Shown here: positions 8,424-17,328 of the stretch, piece after piece
Layout of the letters: every line of letters starts with the position of its first letter
How positions within the stretch are numbered: the stretch's first letter is position 1
From: Corynebacterium rhinophilum
Lineage (GTDB): Bacteria > Actinomycetota > Actinomycetes > Mycobacteriales > Mycobacteriaceae
Assembly: GCF_030227225.1 (NCBI RefSeq)
Contig: NZ_JASPHQ010000003.1
Location: 62,001 to 126,000 of the forward strand
Length of the DNA stretch: 64,000 bases
Direction: 5' to 3'
Made by a program: the position numbers and the translations under genes
Notes under the pieces: generated by a model
Databases searched by the model: none
What the model saw: the letters and a program-made list of their open reading frames with translations, nothing else
Told to the model about the DNA's origin: nothing

Positions 8424-9330
8424 ATGAAACTCAATAAGCGTGTTCTCGCTTCTGCAGCTATCTCTGGATCTCTCATGGCTACCGCTGTTACTCCAGTCGC
8501 CTGGGCTGCTGGTGAGCATCTTAACTGCGTACAGAACTTTCGGGCCGGCGTTGATGCTGATATCAATGCCAACGTTGCGCAACATTTGCGGCGTAGCTGT
8601 AATTTGAGCGTGGACCAGATCGTTCGGCTGAATGTTGAAGATATGAAACAGGTCGTTAGGGAGTTTAAGAAGGGCGGTGCTCCTCTTTATTCCGAAGAAG
8701 AGTTGAACCGTCTGTCGCCTTCTTACGTCGTCGCTTTAGCAAAGGATATCGACGTTTCTTCCGGTGATACCGGCAAGGGGCCCGCTGATGGCGAGCAGCA
8801 GTCCGGGCCTCCTCTTTCGGTGAACGAAGTCAAAGCAGGGGACAGGGAAGTTACTGGCTCGGTGTATTTGCTCCCAGGTCAGCAGAAGACAATTCAGGCA
8901 CATTTTCCAAGCCGGATCGTTTCGACTAAAGTGCTAAAATCTGACGAAAAGCCTGGTGAAAGGGGGCAAAACCGCTGAAGGTAAAGTTGTCACCTTTAAA
9001 TTCGGTGTTCCTGAAGAAATTCAATTAAACGCCGGAGATGAAATAATGGTTACTCGGTTCCTTGCTGCCGCAGAAGAGGCCACTAACAAGGACTTACCCG
9101 TTAAAGTTATTGTTAAGCCTGCAGAAAGTGGTAAGTCTCCGGGCGATGGTGTCCCTGGCTCTGGAGGGGGCAGTTCTAATTTTGGCAATATCTTTGGCGG
9201 AATTGGTGGCTTTGCTAGTTTGGCTGCTGTGATGGCAGGGGTTGCTAAAATTTTCAACCAGAACTCAAGTCTCGGTCGTCTCTTGCAGCCACTCCGTGAC
9301 CTTTTGTCGCAGTTTAATATCAAGTTCTAA
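8424..9330 (+). pseudogene. Secreted Ig-like module protein, copy A, frameshifted
   Basis: The first frame runs 8424-8978. It has a signal peptide (MKLNKRVLASAAISGS..., cleavage near 28/29), a two-cysteine N-terminal domain and the beginning of an Ig-like module (VNEVKAGDREVTGSVYLLPG). It then leaves frame at GAAAGGGGGCAAAA (8958-8971). The sequence matching the rest of the module and the C-terminal tail continues in the +1 frame to 9330. Removing one G from the run of five (8962-8966) restores a full reading frame of about 301 residues that aligns with copy B. The tail GGGSSNFGNIF...LLQPLRDLLSQF is intact, so the lesion looks recent, or it could be a slippage switch or a sequencing error. 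Function is unknown. Confidence 0.85.
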
Positions 9331-9373
9331 TCCCGTCTGGATTAGCGGATATACGGATGCTCGATGCCCTGAC

Positions 9374-9430
9374 TAATGCTTCAGGCATTAAATAAAACCG
9401 GAGCACCTCTTTGCAGGGTGCTCCGGTTTC
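9374..9430 (+). terminator. Terminator after copy A
   Basis: AAACCGGAGCACC (9395-9407) and GGTGCTCCGGTTT (9417-9429) form a perfect 13-bp stem, preceded by a small TAATGC-TTCAG-GCATTA hairpin (9374-9390). The tail is TTTCTATTT. Confidence 0.92.
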
Positions 9431-9634
9431 TATTTGACGAATAGGGTCAGGAAAGCGGGTTTTGATTGTTTAATTTAAATCTCGTGCTACCTGAACGGCC
9501 TTATGTTTTGCAGCGATTATGCGACCCAAGCTGAGTTTGATCCTGCATGTGTCGTAGGAGTCGAAGTAAAAGGTGTCGGCCTCTGTTGAGTAGTGCCCAT
9601 CTCCTGCGATTGTTTTGTTGCACTAAAGGCGTGG
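9431..9634. other. Gene-free spacer between the two paralogues
   Basis: AT-richer than its surroundings. Nothing recognisable is seen: no coding frame with a ribosome binding site and no clear inverted repeat. Confidence 0.5.
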
Positions 9635-9843
9635 TCATAAAGTGATCTCGCACACTTTTCCGATTGGCCACTTTTGGATGAAAAACCAATATGGTTTACT
9701 AATCCTGCGTTTAAAAACGTAAATAGCACGATAAAGATCGTGTTATCCCACTTTCTGCGGTGTTCGCCCCATGCTTTACCTTCTTTGAAAGCGTAACGAG
9801 GCATACAGGACCCGTAGTTCGAAGTATCCCTTGGAAGGTTCGT
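9635..9843 (+). promoter_or_regulatory. Duplicated leader, copy B: promoter, hairpin and RBS
   Basis: Counterpart of 8211-8423. The promoter is TTGGAT (9674-9679), 17 bases, TACTAA (9697-9702). The leader hairpin around 9724-9745 keeps its pairing despite an A-to-G change, because G-U replaces A-U, and gains one inner pair (CACGAT/ATCGTG). TTGGAAGG precedes the ATG at 9844. Confidence 0.65.
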
Positions 9844-11205
9844 ATGAAACTCAATAAGCGTGTTCTCGCTTCTGCAGCTATCTCTGGATCTCTCATGGCT
9901 ACCGCTGTTACCCCAGTTGCTTGGGCTGCTGGTGAGCATCTTAACTGCGCACAGAACTTCCGAGCCGGCGTCGATTTTGATGCTCGCATCAATGCCAACG
10001 TTGCGGAGCATCTGCAGCGTAACTGCAAGTTGAGTGTGGGTCAGATAACTGAGCTAAGTGTTGGTGAAATGACACAGACAGCTAAGGAGCTCCTGGGGAA
10101 GGACAACACTCCTCTTTATTCTGAAGAAGAGTTGAAGCGTTTGTCACATTCTGAGGTTGTCAGGGAAGCGCGGATCAATGGCGCTTCCGACGATGATGGC
10201 AAAGGGCCTACTGAAGGCGGACAGCAGTCTGAGGCTCCTCTAATGGTGAATGATGTCAAGGCAGGGGACAGGGAAATCACTGGCTCGGTGTTTTTGCTCC
10301 CAGGTCAACAGAAGACAGTTGAAGCTGTTTTCCCAAGCTTCAGGACTTTAACTACGGACGTACAGCTTGAGGAAAACTCTGTTGAAGAGGGTGGAGCCTC
10401 TAATGGTAAGGCTGTCACCTTTAAATTCGACGTCCCTGAAGGAATTACCTTAAAGGCAGGTGAAACACTATTCTTTAGTTCGCTATATGATTCCTTCGCT
10501 CCGGACGATCGTAAGAGCAAATCCATACCAGTAGTTGTTAAGCCTGCGGATGTGGCTGAGGAAGAGCGTCCAGATTCTGGGGACTCTGAAGGCGAATTCC
10601 CGTTTGCTGTTACCGCGGAAGTAAATGACATCAAGGCAGGAGACAAAAAGGTTACCGGTAAGGTTCGTTTGTACCCAGGCCAAGAGGTGGAAATTGAGGC
10701 TTCTTTCCCCAGCGGAAAGATTCAGACGACTGTCGTCAAGCTAGAGAAAAAGTCTGCACAGAAGGGCCAAGTTCCTGAAGGTGAGTTTGTCTCGTTCGAA
10801 ATCGATGTACCTGCGGACGTCAAGCTAATGGCAGGTGACAAGGTAACTGTTTCCCCAGTTCCTCACGTCACGGATCCGAAAACCGGTGAAAGCAACAGCG
10901 TAGAGCTCATCGTGAAGGCTGCTGATAAGGGCAGCGAGTCGCAACCCGAGCAGGCCCCTGGTAACGGTAATGGCAAGGGCAAGGAGGGAGGCAGCGGTTC
11001 CACAAAGCCGGCACAGCCATCGGTTCCGGGCGCTGAAGGCACCCCTGGTGCTGGAGAGGGTAGCTCTAAGTTCGGCAAGGTCTTTGAAGTAATTCCTGGT
11101 TTGGCTGCTTTGGTTGAAGGTGTTGCCAAGTTCTTCAACAAGAACTCGGGCCTCGCTCGTCTCTTGCAACCACTGCGTAACTTCTTTTCACTGTTCAAGT
11201 TCTAA
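9844..11205 (+). CDS. Secreted modular surface protein, copy B
   Basis: 453 residues. A Sec signal peptide (cleavage near 28/29) is followed by a small N-terminal domain with two cysteines that could form a disulfide (about 29-128). Two homologous modules of about 105 residues follow (about 132-235 and 253-358), each with a VNDxKAGDxxxTGxVxLxPGQ opening and a VxFxxDVPxxxxLxAGD middle; these look like bacterial Ig-like beta-sandwich units. A Gly/Ser/Pro-rich spacer (about 365-405) leads to a C-terminal tail (406-453) beginning GSSKFGKVF and ending in a hydrophobic stretch and LLQPLRNFFSLFKF. There is no LPXTG signal. The first 60 bases of coding sequence are virtually identical to copy A. The protein is probably exported and retained at the envelope; the function is unknown. 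Confidence 0.88.
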   Translation: MKLNKRVLASAAISGSLMATAVTPVAWAAGEHLNCAQNFRAGVDFDARINANVAEHLQRNCKLSVGQITELSVGEMTQTAKELLGKDNTPLYSEEELKRLSHSEVVREARINGASDDDGKGPTEGGQQSEAPLMVNDVKAGDREITGSVFLLPGQQKTVEAVFPSFRTLTTDVQLEENSVEEGGASNGKAVTFKFDVPEGITLKAGETLFFSSLYDSFAPDDRKSKSIPVVVKPADVAEEERPDSGDSEGEFPFAVTAEVNDIKAGDKKVTGKVRLYPGQEVEIEASFPSGKIQTTVVKLEKKSAQKGQVPEGEFVSFEIDVPADVKLMAGDKVTVSPVPHVTDPKTGESNSVELIVKAADKGSESQPEQAPGNGNGKGKEGGSGSTKPAQPSVPGAEGTPGAGEGSSKFGKVFEVIPGLAALVEGVAKFFNKNSGLARLLQPLRNFFSLFKF

Positions 11206-11275
11206 TCTTGTTTGAATAAGCAGATGGGCGGATTAGTGTGAGCTTGATGCTCAGACTCGGCTACTGGCAGTGACT

Positions 11276-11316
11276 AAACCGGAGCCCTCCATGAGGAGGT
11301 GCTCCGGTTTCTGCGT
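11276..11316 (+). terminator. Terminator after copy B
   Basis: AAACCGGAGC (11276-11285) pairs with GCTCCGGTTT (11301-11310), with an inner CCTCC-ATGA-GGAGG stem. It shares the outer stem sequence with the terminator of copy A, so the duplication included the 3-prime end. Confidence 0.9.
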
Positions 11317-11344
11317 TTTCTGGCCGAATGTTGCGGGTCTTGGC

Positions 11345-12577
11345 TTAGCGCACTGGGCCGGGAAGGTGGGCGCGCCAGCCGTGAATCACATTGATGAGGC
11401 AGCACATGGCCAGCAGGGAGCCGATGAGGAATAGTGCAGTGAAGCCTATGTAGGGCGCGAGCGCGCTAAAGGCCATGGGGATAAAGAAGCCGGTATAGGA
11501 CACGGAATAGAACACGGCGGTAAGGCCGGCGAGGTCATCTTTTCCGGCGATGCGCTGGACTTCGGAAAGGCCGGCGACAAGTGCTAGGCCGTAGCCGGCG
11601 CCCATGACGGCGGCGCTGGTGATGCCGAGCGGGAGGGAAAGCGTGCGTGCGGCGATGGCGCCGAAAATGGTACCGACGGTAATGACGGCCATGGCAACCG
11701 CGGAGGCGCGGGCGGAGCGGTGGGTGTCAATGACCTTGCCAAACATTTGGATGCCAACACCGCAGCCCAGCGTAATGACGGTCATGAGGCCGGAAAAGGC
11801 GATGGGGGCATCGCCGGCGGAATCGGAAAGCAGCTGCGGCAAGAGGGCATAGGCCGCACCCGCGCAGCCAAATACCCAGGGCGCGACGGGAAGGACGATG
11901 CGGGAAAAGCGGCGGTGCGCAGCGGATGGAATGTGCAGCATGTGCAGCATATCGCGGATGCTTAAATCCAAGAATGTGTCTTTGACCGTCTCGCCGCGGG
12001 GTGGACGGGTTTCGAGGGTTTTCAATAGCCAGACCGCGGTGATGACGGTGAGCAGGATGTGCAGGACATAGGCCAGGTGCGTGGGCCACGGTCCCCATTG
12101 GGCTAGTACCGAGGCCAAGGCGGCGCCAATGAGGAATCCGACGGTAAGGCACATTGATGCCCGGCGCGGTCCTGCGGCGGGGTCACCGCCGGAGCGGGTG
12201 ATGAGCTCGGAAATCCAGGTGGAGCCGACCGCCATGACGATGCCCAGGGCGAGGCCGCACAGGACGCGGCCGGCGGCAATGATGAGGGGCTCTTCGGGAG
12301 CGATGGACAGCAGGAATGACCCGGCCAGGGAGAGCGGTGCCGCGGGCAGCATCGTGGGGCGCCGGCCAATGTAGTCCGAGAGCGGCCCAGAGATGAGGAG
12401 CGCGGGCACGATGCCGATGACGTAGGCCGCCAAAAGGCCATTGACGGTGACCTGTGAGAAGTGGGATTGCTCGCGGTACATCACGAGCAGGGGAGTAAAT
12501 TCATTGCCGCCCCAGGCAACGGCCACCATGCTGCCTGCGACGGGTAACCAGTCGCGATTGGCGGTGTCTTGACTCAT
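11345..12577 (-). CDS. MFS transporter next to a GntR regulator
   Basis: 410 residues with about twelve hydrophobic segments. The major facilitator loop 2-3 signature is seen as GPLSDYIGRRPT (near residue 64), followed by GRVLCGLALGIVMAVGSTWISE, which resembles a drug/metabolite permease helix 4-5 region. Its ATG overlaps the stop of the GntR gene (ATGA, 12574-12577), so the two are translated as one unit. The substrate cannot be read from the sequence. The regulator's autorepression site suggests the exporter is induced by a small molecule sensed by the FCD domain. Confidence 0.88.
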   Translation of the reverse strand: MSQDTANRDWLPVAGSMVAVAWGGNEFTPLLVMYREQSHFSQVTVNGLLAAYVIGIVPALLISGPLSDYIGRRPTMLPAAPLSLAGSFLLSIAPEEPLIIAAGRVLCGLALGIVMAVGSTWISELITRSGGDPAAGPRRASMCLTVGFLIGAALASVLAQWGPWPTHLAYVLHILLTVITAVWLLKTLETRPPRGETVKDTFLDLSIRDMLHMLHIPSAAHRRFSRIVLPVAPWVFGCAGAAYALLPQLLSDSAGDAPIAFSGLMTVITLGCGVGIQMFGKVIDTHRSARASAVAMAVITVGTIFGAIAARTLSLPLGITSAAVMGAGYGLALVAGLSEVQRIAGKDDLAGLTAVFYSVSYTGFFIPMAFSALAPYIGFTALFLIGSLLAMCCLINVIHGWRAHLPGPVR

Positions 12578-13233
12578 AGTTGATCCTTCGAATTCTTCAG
12601 GTGCGAGCGGAGTGCGGAGAGGTAGTCGGGCAGGTTGGCGGTGAGGAGGGCACCGGCAAGCGTGCGGTGCTGGTCGACGAACGCGCGGGCCCGTTCCACA
12701 TTGCGCCCGATGGCGGTGGCGGTAAAGCGCTGCTGGCGCTCGCGCAGCTGGTGGCCCACGTTGGCCAGCAAGCTATTGCCGGCGCTGTCCATGATGATTT
12801 GGTGGAATTGGGCATCTAGGCGCGTGTATTCGCGGAGGTCTTCGGCATCCAGCGCGGCGTCTTGGGCCGCGATGTTTTCGTGCAGGCGCTTGGCGATGCC
12901 CCCGCGTTCTTCCTCGCCCAGCTGGCAGATCTTCTCGGCACTGTGGGCATCGACAAGCAGGCGGGCCTCGTAGACCTCCCGGATTTCTTGGGGGCTAATT
13001 GGCACTACCAGCGCGCCGCGCTTGGGATAAAGCTGCAAAAAGCCCTCGAGCTCCAGGCGCAGGAAAGCCTCGTGGGCTGGGGTGCGGCTGACTCCTACCT
13101 CGGCTGCGAGTGCGGCCTCTGACAGCATCTGCGAGGAATCGATGGTGCCGTCGATGATCCTTTCTTTGACTAATTCATAAACCCGCTCCGCGGCAGGCTG
13201 CATGCTTGTATCGCTCATGCATACATCTTGCAT
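12574..13233 (-). CDS. GntR-family (FCD subfamily) transcriptional regulator
   Basis: 219 residues. The N-terminal winged helix includes ALAAEVGVSRTPAHEAFLRLELEG. The C-terminal helical FCD domain (about 90-215) contains YTRLDAQFHQIIMDSAGN, with the Asp and His residues typical of the metal and ligand site. The start was set at ATG 13233 (MQDVCMSDTSM) because TAAACT (minus strand, 13246-13241) ends exactly 7 bases before it, giving a leaderless message. Starts at 13218 or 13203 are alternatives. A 16-bp palindrome overlaps this start and is the likely operator for self-repression. The MFS gene follows with a 4-base overlap. Confidence 0.88.
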   Translation of the reverse strand: MQDVCMSDTSMQPAAERVYELVKERIIDGTIDSSQMLSEAALAAEVGVSRTPAHEAFLRLELEGFLQLYPKRGALVVPISPQEIREVYEARLLVDAHSAEKICQLGEEERGGIAKRLHENIAAQDAALDAEDLREYTRLDAQFHQIIMDSAGNSLLANVGHQLRERQQRFTATAIGRNVERARAFVDQHRTLAGALLTANLPDYLSALRSHLKNSKDQL

Positions 13234-13240
13234 ACAAGAT
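13225..13240. promoter_or_regulatory. Palindromic operator of the GntR/MFS operon
   Basis: ATCTTGCATACAAGAT is a 16-bp palindrome with seven of eight base pairs symmetric. It covers the predicted transcription and translation start of the GntR gene and lies 58 bases from the divergent dinB start. Confidence 0.6.
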
Positions 13241-13297
13241 AGTTTAAGCGTCAACCTATTCCCAATTCTGGGGCTGGAGTGTCTTAGACTGGAAGGC

Positions 13298-14683
13298 ATG
13301 CAGCGTTGGGTCTTACACATCGATATGGATGCGTTTTTTGCCTCCGTCGAGCAAATGACCCGACCGACTTTGCAGGGCCGGCCGGTGCTCGTCGGTGGGG
13401 TCGGCGGCCGCGGGGTCGTCGCCGGGGCATCCTATGAGGCGCGCGAATACGGTGCGCACTCGGCGATGCCGATGTATCGCGCCCAACAATTGGTGGGCCT
13501 GCGCGCGGTGGTGGTAAGCCCGCGCCGGGCGGTGTATTCGGCGGCCTCGCGCCGGGTATTTGAGATCATCTCCCAGCACGTGGAGGTGATCGAGCAGCTA
13601 TCCATCGATGAAGCCTTTATGGAGCCAGAGGCATTGGTGGGTGCGACGGCGGACGAGGTGCAACAGTGGGCGGATGGCCTGCGCGCGCTCATCCGGGAGG
13701 AAACAGGCCTGCCGTGTTCCATCGGCGCGGGCTCCGGCAAGCAATTTGCCAAGATCGGCTCCGGTGAAGCCAAGCCCGATGGCACCTATGTCATCCCAGC
13801 GGAAAAGCAGCTGGAGATGCTGCATCCGCTCGCGGTGGGAAAGCTGTGGGGTGTGGGGCCGGTCACGGAGGCCAAGCTCAAAGGCATCGGGGTGGAGACC
13901 ATCGGCGCGCTGGCCGCCATGACCCAAAAGGAGGTGGAAATCTCCATCGGCAGCGTCGCCGGCGTGCAGCTGTGGCAGCTCGCGCAAGGCATCGACGATA
14001 GGGAAGTGGCACCGCGTGCGATATCCAAACAGATTTCCACGGAGCACACCTATCCCAAGGACCTGCTCACGGTTGCCGATGTCGATGCGGCAATTACCCG
14101 CGCGGCCGAGGGCGCACACCGCCGCCTGCTCAAGGATGGCCGCGGGGCGCGCACGGTGACGGTAAAGCTGCGGATGGCAGACTTCCATATCGAATCGCGC
14201 TCGACCACCCTGGCCTATGCCACCGATGACCTGGAGGTATTGACCGCAGCCGCCTTCAAGCTGGCGCGCTACCCGGATGAATTGGGCCCCATCCGCTTGG
14301 TGGGGGTGAGCTATTCCGGCCTGGAAGCCGCGCGCCAAGACGTGCTATTTCCGGAGCTCGACCGCGAAATCGTGCGGCCCGTGCTGCCGGATAGTGACTA
14401 TGAAACGGGCGTGAGCGATGACTCCCCGCCACCGGCGCCGACCACCGTGGTGGTCGAAGACGATGTGGAGGATCAGTGGCACGCCACCCAGGACGTCTAC
14501 CACCCGGAATTTGGCCACGGTTGGATCCAAGGCACCGGGCACGGGGTGGTCAGCGTGCGTTTTGAAACACGTGCCAACGGACCCGGCCGCACGAAATCCT
14601 TTGCCGCCAGCGACCCCGATTTGGTGCCAGCCGATCCGCTCGATTCCTTAGACTGGCACGACTGGCTGGAAACCCAAGATTAG
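13298..14683 (+). CDS. dinB: DNA polymerase IV (Y family)
   Basis: 461 residues; error-prone translesion polymerase. The start region VLHIDMDAFFASVE gives the metal-binding Asp9 (and Asp11), and the second catalytic pair is in SIDEAF near residue 104. The HhH thumb region (KLWGVGPVTEAKLKGIG) and the little-finger domain follow. A C-terminal extension of about 90 residues beyond the little finger has the segment YHPEFGHGWIQGTGHGVVSVRFE, seen in actinobacterial DinB homologues and of unclear role. ATG 13298 is preceded by TAGACT ending 7 bases upstream, so it is probably leaderless. It converges with ansA, overlapping by 4 bases at the stops. Confidence 0.95.
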   Translation: MQRWVLHIDMDAFFASVEQMTRPTLQGRPVLVGGVGGRGVVAGASYEAREYGAHSAMPMYRAQQLVGLRAVVVSPRRAVYSAASRRVFEIISQHVEVIEQLSIDEAFMEPEALVGATADEVQQWADGLRALIREETGLPCSIGAGSGKQFAKIGSGEAKPDGTYVIPAEKQLEMLHPLAVGKLWGVGPVTEAKLKGIGVETIGALAAMTQKEVEISIGSVAGVQLWQLAQGIDDREVAPRAISKQISTEHTYPKDLLTVADVDAAITRAAEGAHRRLLKDGRGARTVTVKLRMADFHIESRSTTLAYATDDLEVLTAAAFKLARYPDELGPIRLVGVSYSGLEAARQDVLFPELDREIVRPVLPDSDYETGVSDDSPPPAPTTVVVEDDVEDQWHATQDVYHPEFGHGWIQGTGHGVVSVRFETRANGPGRTKSFAASDPDLVPADPLDSLDWHDWLETQD

Positions 14684-15594
14684 ATAGCAACATAGCGCTT
14701 GGGGTCAGGGTTTTGCCGGAATACCTCGGCGGGGTCCGTGCCGGTGGCCAGCGCCGCGGCCAACAAGATGCGCGCCTGGCTGGGGCGGAAGGCCCACGCG
14801 TTGATCGCGCCCAGGCTATGCAGGTTCGCCCCGCCGCCGTCGCCGCCATAGGACAACGCGGTTTCCCCATACGGGGTGCGGGTGGAAATGACGACGGGGA
14901 GGCCGTCGCGGAGGGCATCGGCAATCGCGCGGCCCATGTCCCCACTCATATTGCCCGCGCCCATGGCCTCAATGATGAGACCGGCGGCGGAAGCGCGGGC
15001 GGCATCGACAAGCACGCGCCCCGCACCCGGGTAGGCAGGGATGATTTCTACCGGGTGCGGCGCCAAGGGGCGCGGCCGTAGCCGCGGGGTGGTATCCGGT
15101 ACCCGAAGGGACTCGAAAGCGCGCAGGTCAGAGGTGTGCTGCTTGCGGGCCCCGCGCGCCGGGATGGTCATGCCGCCAAAGCAGATAAAGACGCCGGGCC
15201 GCCCACTGAGGGCGAGCTCACGCGCATCGCGGAGATTGCGCGGGCCATCCGGGTGCGGGTGATCGTAGGAACGCTGCGCGCCGGTGAGCACGATGGGCGT
15301 ATCGCCGGCGCAAAAAATCTCCAGCGCCATCGCCGTCTCTTCCATCGAATCGGTGCCATGGGTGATGATGACGCCGTCAATGTCCGCGCGGGCGGTCTGC
15401 TCATTGACCACCGCAATGAGCTCGTCGAGGTCCGCAAGCGTAATAGAAGAGGAATCGAGCTGGCGAAATTCCACAACCTCGGCGTCGATATCGGCCGCGA
15501 GCTGCGCGCCGGTGACGGTGGGAACGAGGGAACCATCCTGCACCGTGGTGCAGGCAATCGTGCCGCCGGTGGCGATGAGGGCGAGATGAGTCAT
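14680..15594 (-). CDS. ansA: L-asparaginase (type I/II family)
   Basis: 304 residues; hydrolyses asparagine to aspartate and ammonia. The nucleophile motif is LIATGGTIA (Thr9), and the second catalytic site is the THGTDSMEET segment with its Thr-Asp pair. LTGAQRSYDHPHPDGPRNL and GVFICFGG further match the family. No signal peptide is present, so the enzyme is cytoplasmic. It is slightly shorter than the usual 320-330 residues. The start MTHLAL (ATG 15594) begins the conserved first strand; longer frames add a non-homologous extension. TATTGT lies 6 bases before it, so the message may be leaderless. Confidence 0.93.
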   Translation of the reverse strand: MTHLALIATGGTIACTTVQDGSLVPTVTGAQLAADIDAEVVEFRQLDSSSITLADLDELIAVVNEQTARADIDGVIITHGTDSMEETAMALEIFCAGDTPIVLTGAQRSYDHPHPDGPRNLRDARELALSGRPGVFICFGGMTIPARGARKQHTSDLRAFESLRVPDTTPRLRPRPLAPHPVEIIPAYPGAGRVLVDAARASAAGLIIEAMGAGNMSGDMGRAIADALRDGLPVVISTRTPYGETALSYGGDGGGANLHSLGAINAWAFRPSQARILLAAALATGTDPAEVFRQNPDPKRYVAI

Positions 15595-15700
15595 GCACCC
15601 ACAATAAAAGAAGACGCGCCGAGGCGGCAGGCGCGAACCAGAACAGCTGGGGCAAATGTAAACTGATGGGAGTTTATATCCCAGACGTGAGGAGTGAGAA

Positions 15701-16336
15701 GTGAGATTCCGCAAATTTGGTGCCGCGTGCCTCGCATTGAGCGCGGCGGCCGCCCTGTCCGCCTGCTCTTCTGATGACGAGCAAGAAGATACCACCAAGA
15801 ACAGCGAATCCAGCGAATCCGCGTCCGCTGACGGCGATTCCGCGGCCCCCGCGCTGCCGTCCGCCGCTGACTTGAACGCCATCCTGGCAAAGGCCACGGA
15901 CCCGGCGGCATCGCAGGAAGAAAAGACCGCCACGGTAGAAGGCGGCGAATCCGCCCCAGAGATCTTTGACACCATGGCGCGCTCCAAGGAAGAATCCGGC
16001 GCGGAATTTGCGGTCGTGGATCCCGTCCTGCCCGGCTATGACCCGCAATCCGTGCTGACCACGGTGAATTTCACCACCGCCGATGGCCAGGAGCAGACCG
16101 CGGACCAGGTGGAATTCATTTATCAGGATGGCACCTGGAAGCTGTCGAAGACCTGGGCCTGCACGCTGATTCAAAACACGGTGCCGCCTGAGCAGGTTCC
16201 GGAGATGTGTGCCGATACCGGTGCGGGCGCGCTGCCTGCCGATGAAGGCGACGCTGCCCCTGCCCAGGGCGATGCCCCCGCAGCCGGCGCAGAGCAGGCG
16301 CCTGCCGAGGCCCCCGTAGAGGCCCCCGCCGAGTAA
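15701..16336 (+). CDS. Putative lipoprotein with acidic, Pro/Ala-rich tail
   Basis: 211 residues with a GTG start and GAGGAG upstream. The signal peptide MRFRKFGAACLALSAAAALSAC ends in a lipobox (LSAC), predicting lipidation at Cys22 after transfer by Lgt and cleavage by LspA, both encoded in this window. The mature part starts with a Ser/Asp/Glu linker. A globular segment of about 100 residues (around 60-160) contains the pattern VNFTTADGQEQTADQVEFIYQDG, WKLSKTWAC and a second Cys, similar to low-molecular-weight secreted antigen folds. It ends in a low-complexity Ala/Pro/Glu tail. A TGGGA-N7-TCCCA inverted repeat (15667-15683) lies before the gene. Function unknown. Confidence 0.8.
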   Translation: MRFRKFGAACLALSAAAALSACSSDDEQEDTTKNSESSESASADGDSAAPALPSAADLNAILAKATDPAASQEEKTATVEGGESAPEIFDTMARSKEESGAEFAVVDPVLPGYDPQSVLTTVNFTTADGQEQTADQVEFIYQDGTWKLSKTWACTLIQNTVPPEQVPEMCADTGAGALPADEGDAAPAQGDAPAAGAEQAPAEAPVEAPAE

Positions 16337-16342
16337 ATCCTG

Positions 16343-17287
16343 TTACTCAGAAAACGCCAGCTCCGTCAGGCTTGATTGCACGACGCGCAGGTCTGAATCG
16401 GCGGTGCCGTAGGTTACCTTCGTATCGAAGGACACGTCACCGCCCACGGGGAGCGGCTTGGTCAGATCCACCGTGACGTTGCCCGAGGAATTGGTAGAAG
16501 AATCCAGCACGTCGAGTTCCTTATCCTCCAACTCCGTGCCCGCGGCCTGACCTTCGAAGGATAAAGCGCCCAGGGTGGGGCGTTGTTCCACCTCGACGGA
16601 TAGCGTGACGCGGTCACCATCGATGGACTTGACCGTATAGCGTGTCGTTTGCAGGAGCGTGGATTCCCCCGTGACGCGCGAATCCACCGTCCACGTCGCG
16701 CCGGTGCCCACCTCTTCCTCTGGGAAGACGATGGGCAGCGCGGTCAGCTTCATGATGGCCTGTTCGACGGTGCCGCGCGCCTCATCGCTCGCGTCCTGCG
16801 GGGCGGCCAAGCGCAGGGAATTCATCTGGCCATTATCTTGACCGCGCCAGCCGAATTGGAACCCAGACGCAGAAGAGATATCAGTATCGCCGGAGTATTC
16901 CGGATCCCCTGCGGTGACAAACGCGTTGCGCGAGGCCGGCAATTGATCCTCGACGTCCTCGGTGGCTTTATCTACGGACGCCGAAAGCGGCAGGGTAGTG
17001 GTCTCCTTATCCACATCGGCGGCCTGGAAATCGGCGGCGGCGGATTTATTCAGCAAGTCCTGCGAAAATCCCTCCGTGGCGCGGTACGTTACCTCCTGCG
17101 AGGAGTCGATGTCGTGATATTCCAGCAGTTTCTTCTCACCAGTTCCGGCATCTTCGACGGTCAGGCGAGGGGCATCGATAGTCAGGCCGACCGGCTGCTC
17201 CACTGCAGGGCCGGGGGTCTCATAAGAACAGGCGCTTAGCGCTACGGCGACGGCGGAAAGGGCTGTAAAAACTTTGACTCGAAACAC
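16343..17287 (-). CDS. Putative lipoprotein of unknown function
   Basis: 314 residues. The signal sequence MFRVKVFTALSAVAVALSAC ends with a lipobox (LSAC, Cys20), so it is expected at the outer face of the plasma membrane. The mature protein is beta-rich with repeated Thr/Val strands (for example TATWTVDSRVTGESTLLQTTRYTV) and lacks a recognisable catalytic motif. The GTG at 17287 was preferred because TATTTT ends exactly 7 bases before it, indicating a leaderless start; a GTG at 17308 would add seven residues before the signal peptide. It is divergent from lspA with only about 40 bases between the starts. Confidence 0.78.
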   Translation of the reverse strand: MFRVKVFTALSAVAVALSACSYETPGPAVEQPVGLTIDAPRLTVEDAGTGEKKLLEYHDIDSSQEVTYRATEGFSQDLLNKSAAADFQAADVDKETTTLPLSASVDKATEDVEDQLPASRNAFVTAGDPEYSGDTDISSASGFQFGWRGQDNGQMNSLRLAAPQDASDEARGTVEQAIMKLTALPIVFPEEEVGTGATWTVDSRVTGESTLLQTTRYTVKSIDGDRVTLSVEVEQRPTLGALSFEGQAAGTELEDKELDVLDSSTNSSGNVTVDLTKPLPVGGDVSFDTKVTYGTADSDLRVVQSSLTELAFSE

Positions 17288-17328
17288 GCTTACCAAAATA
17301 CCGGACACTCCAGATTAGAATGATGTGG

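Noticed and set aside
14680..15987. Long (435-codon) form of the asparaginase
   Set aside because: The extra N-terminal 131 residues are Ser/Ala-rich shadow of the divergent lipoprotein gene; the family begins at MTHLALIATGG.
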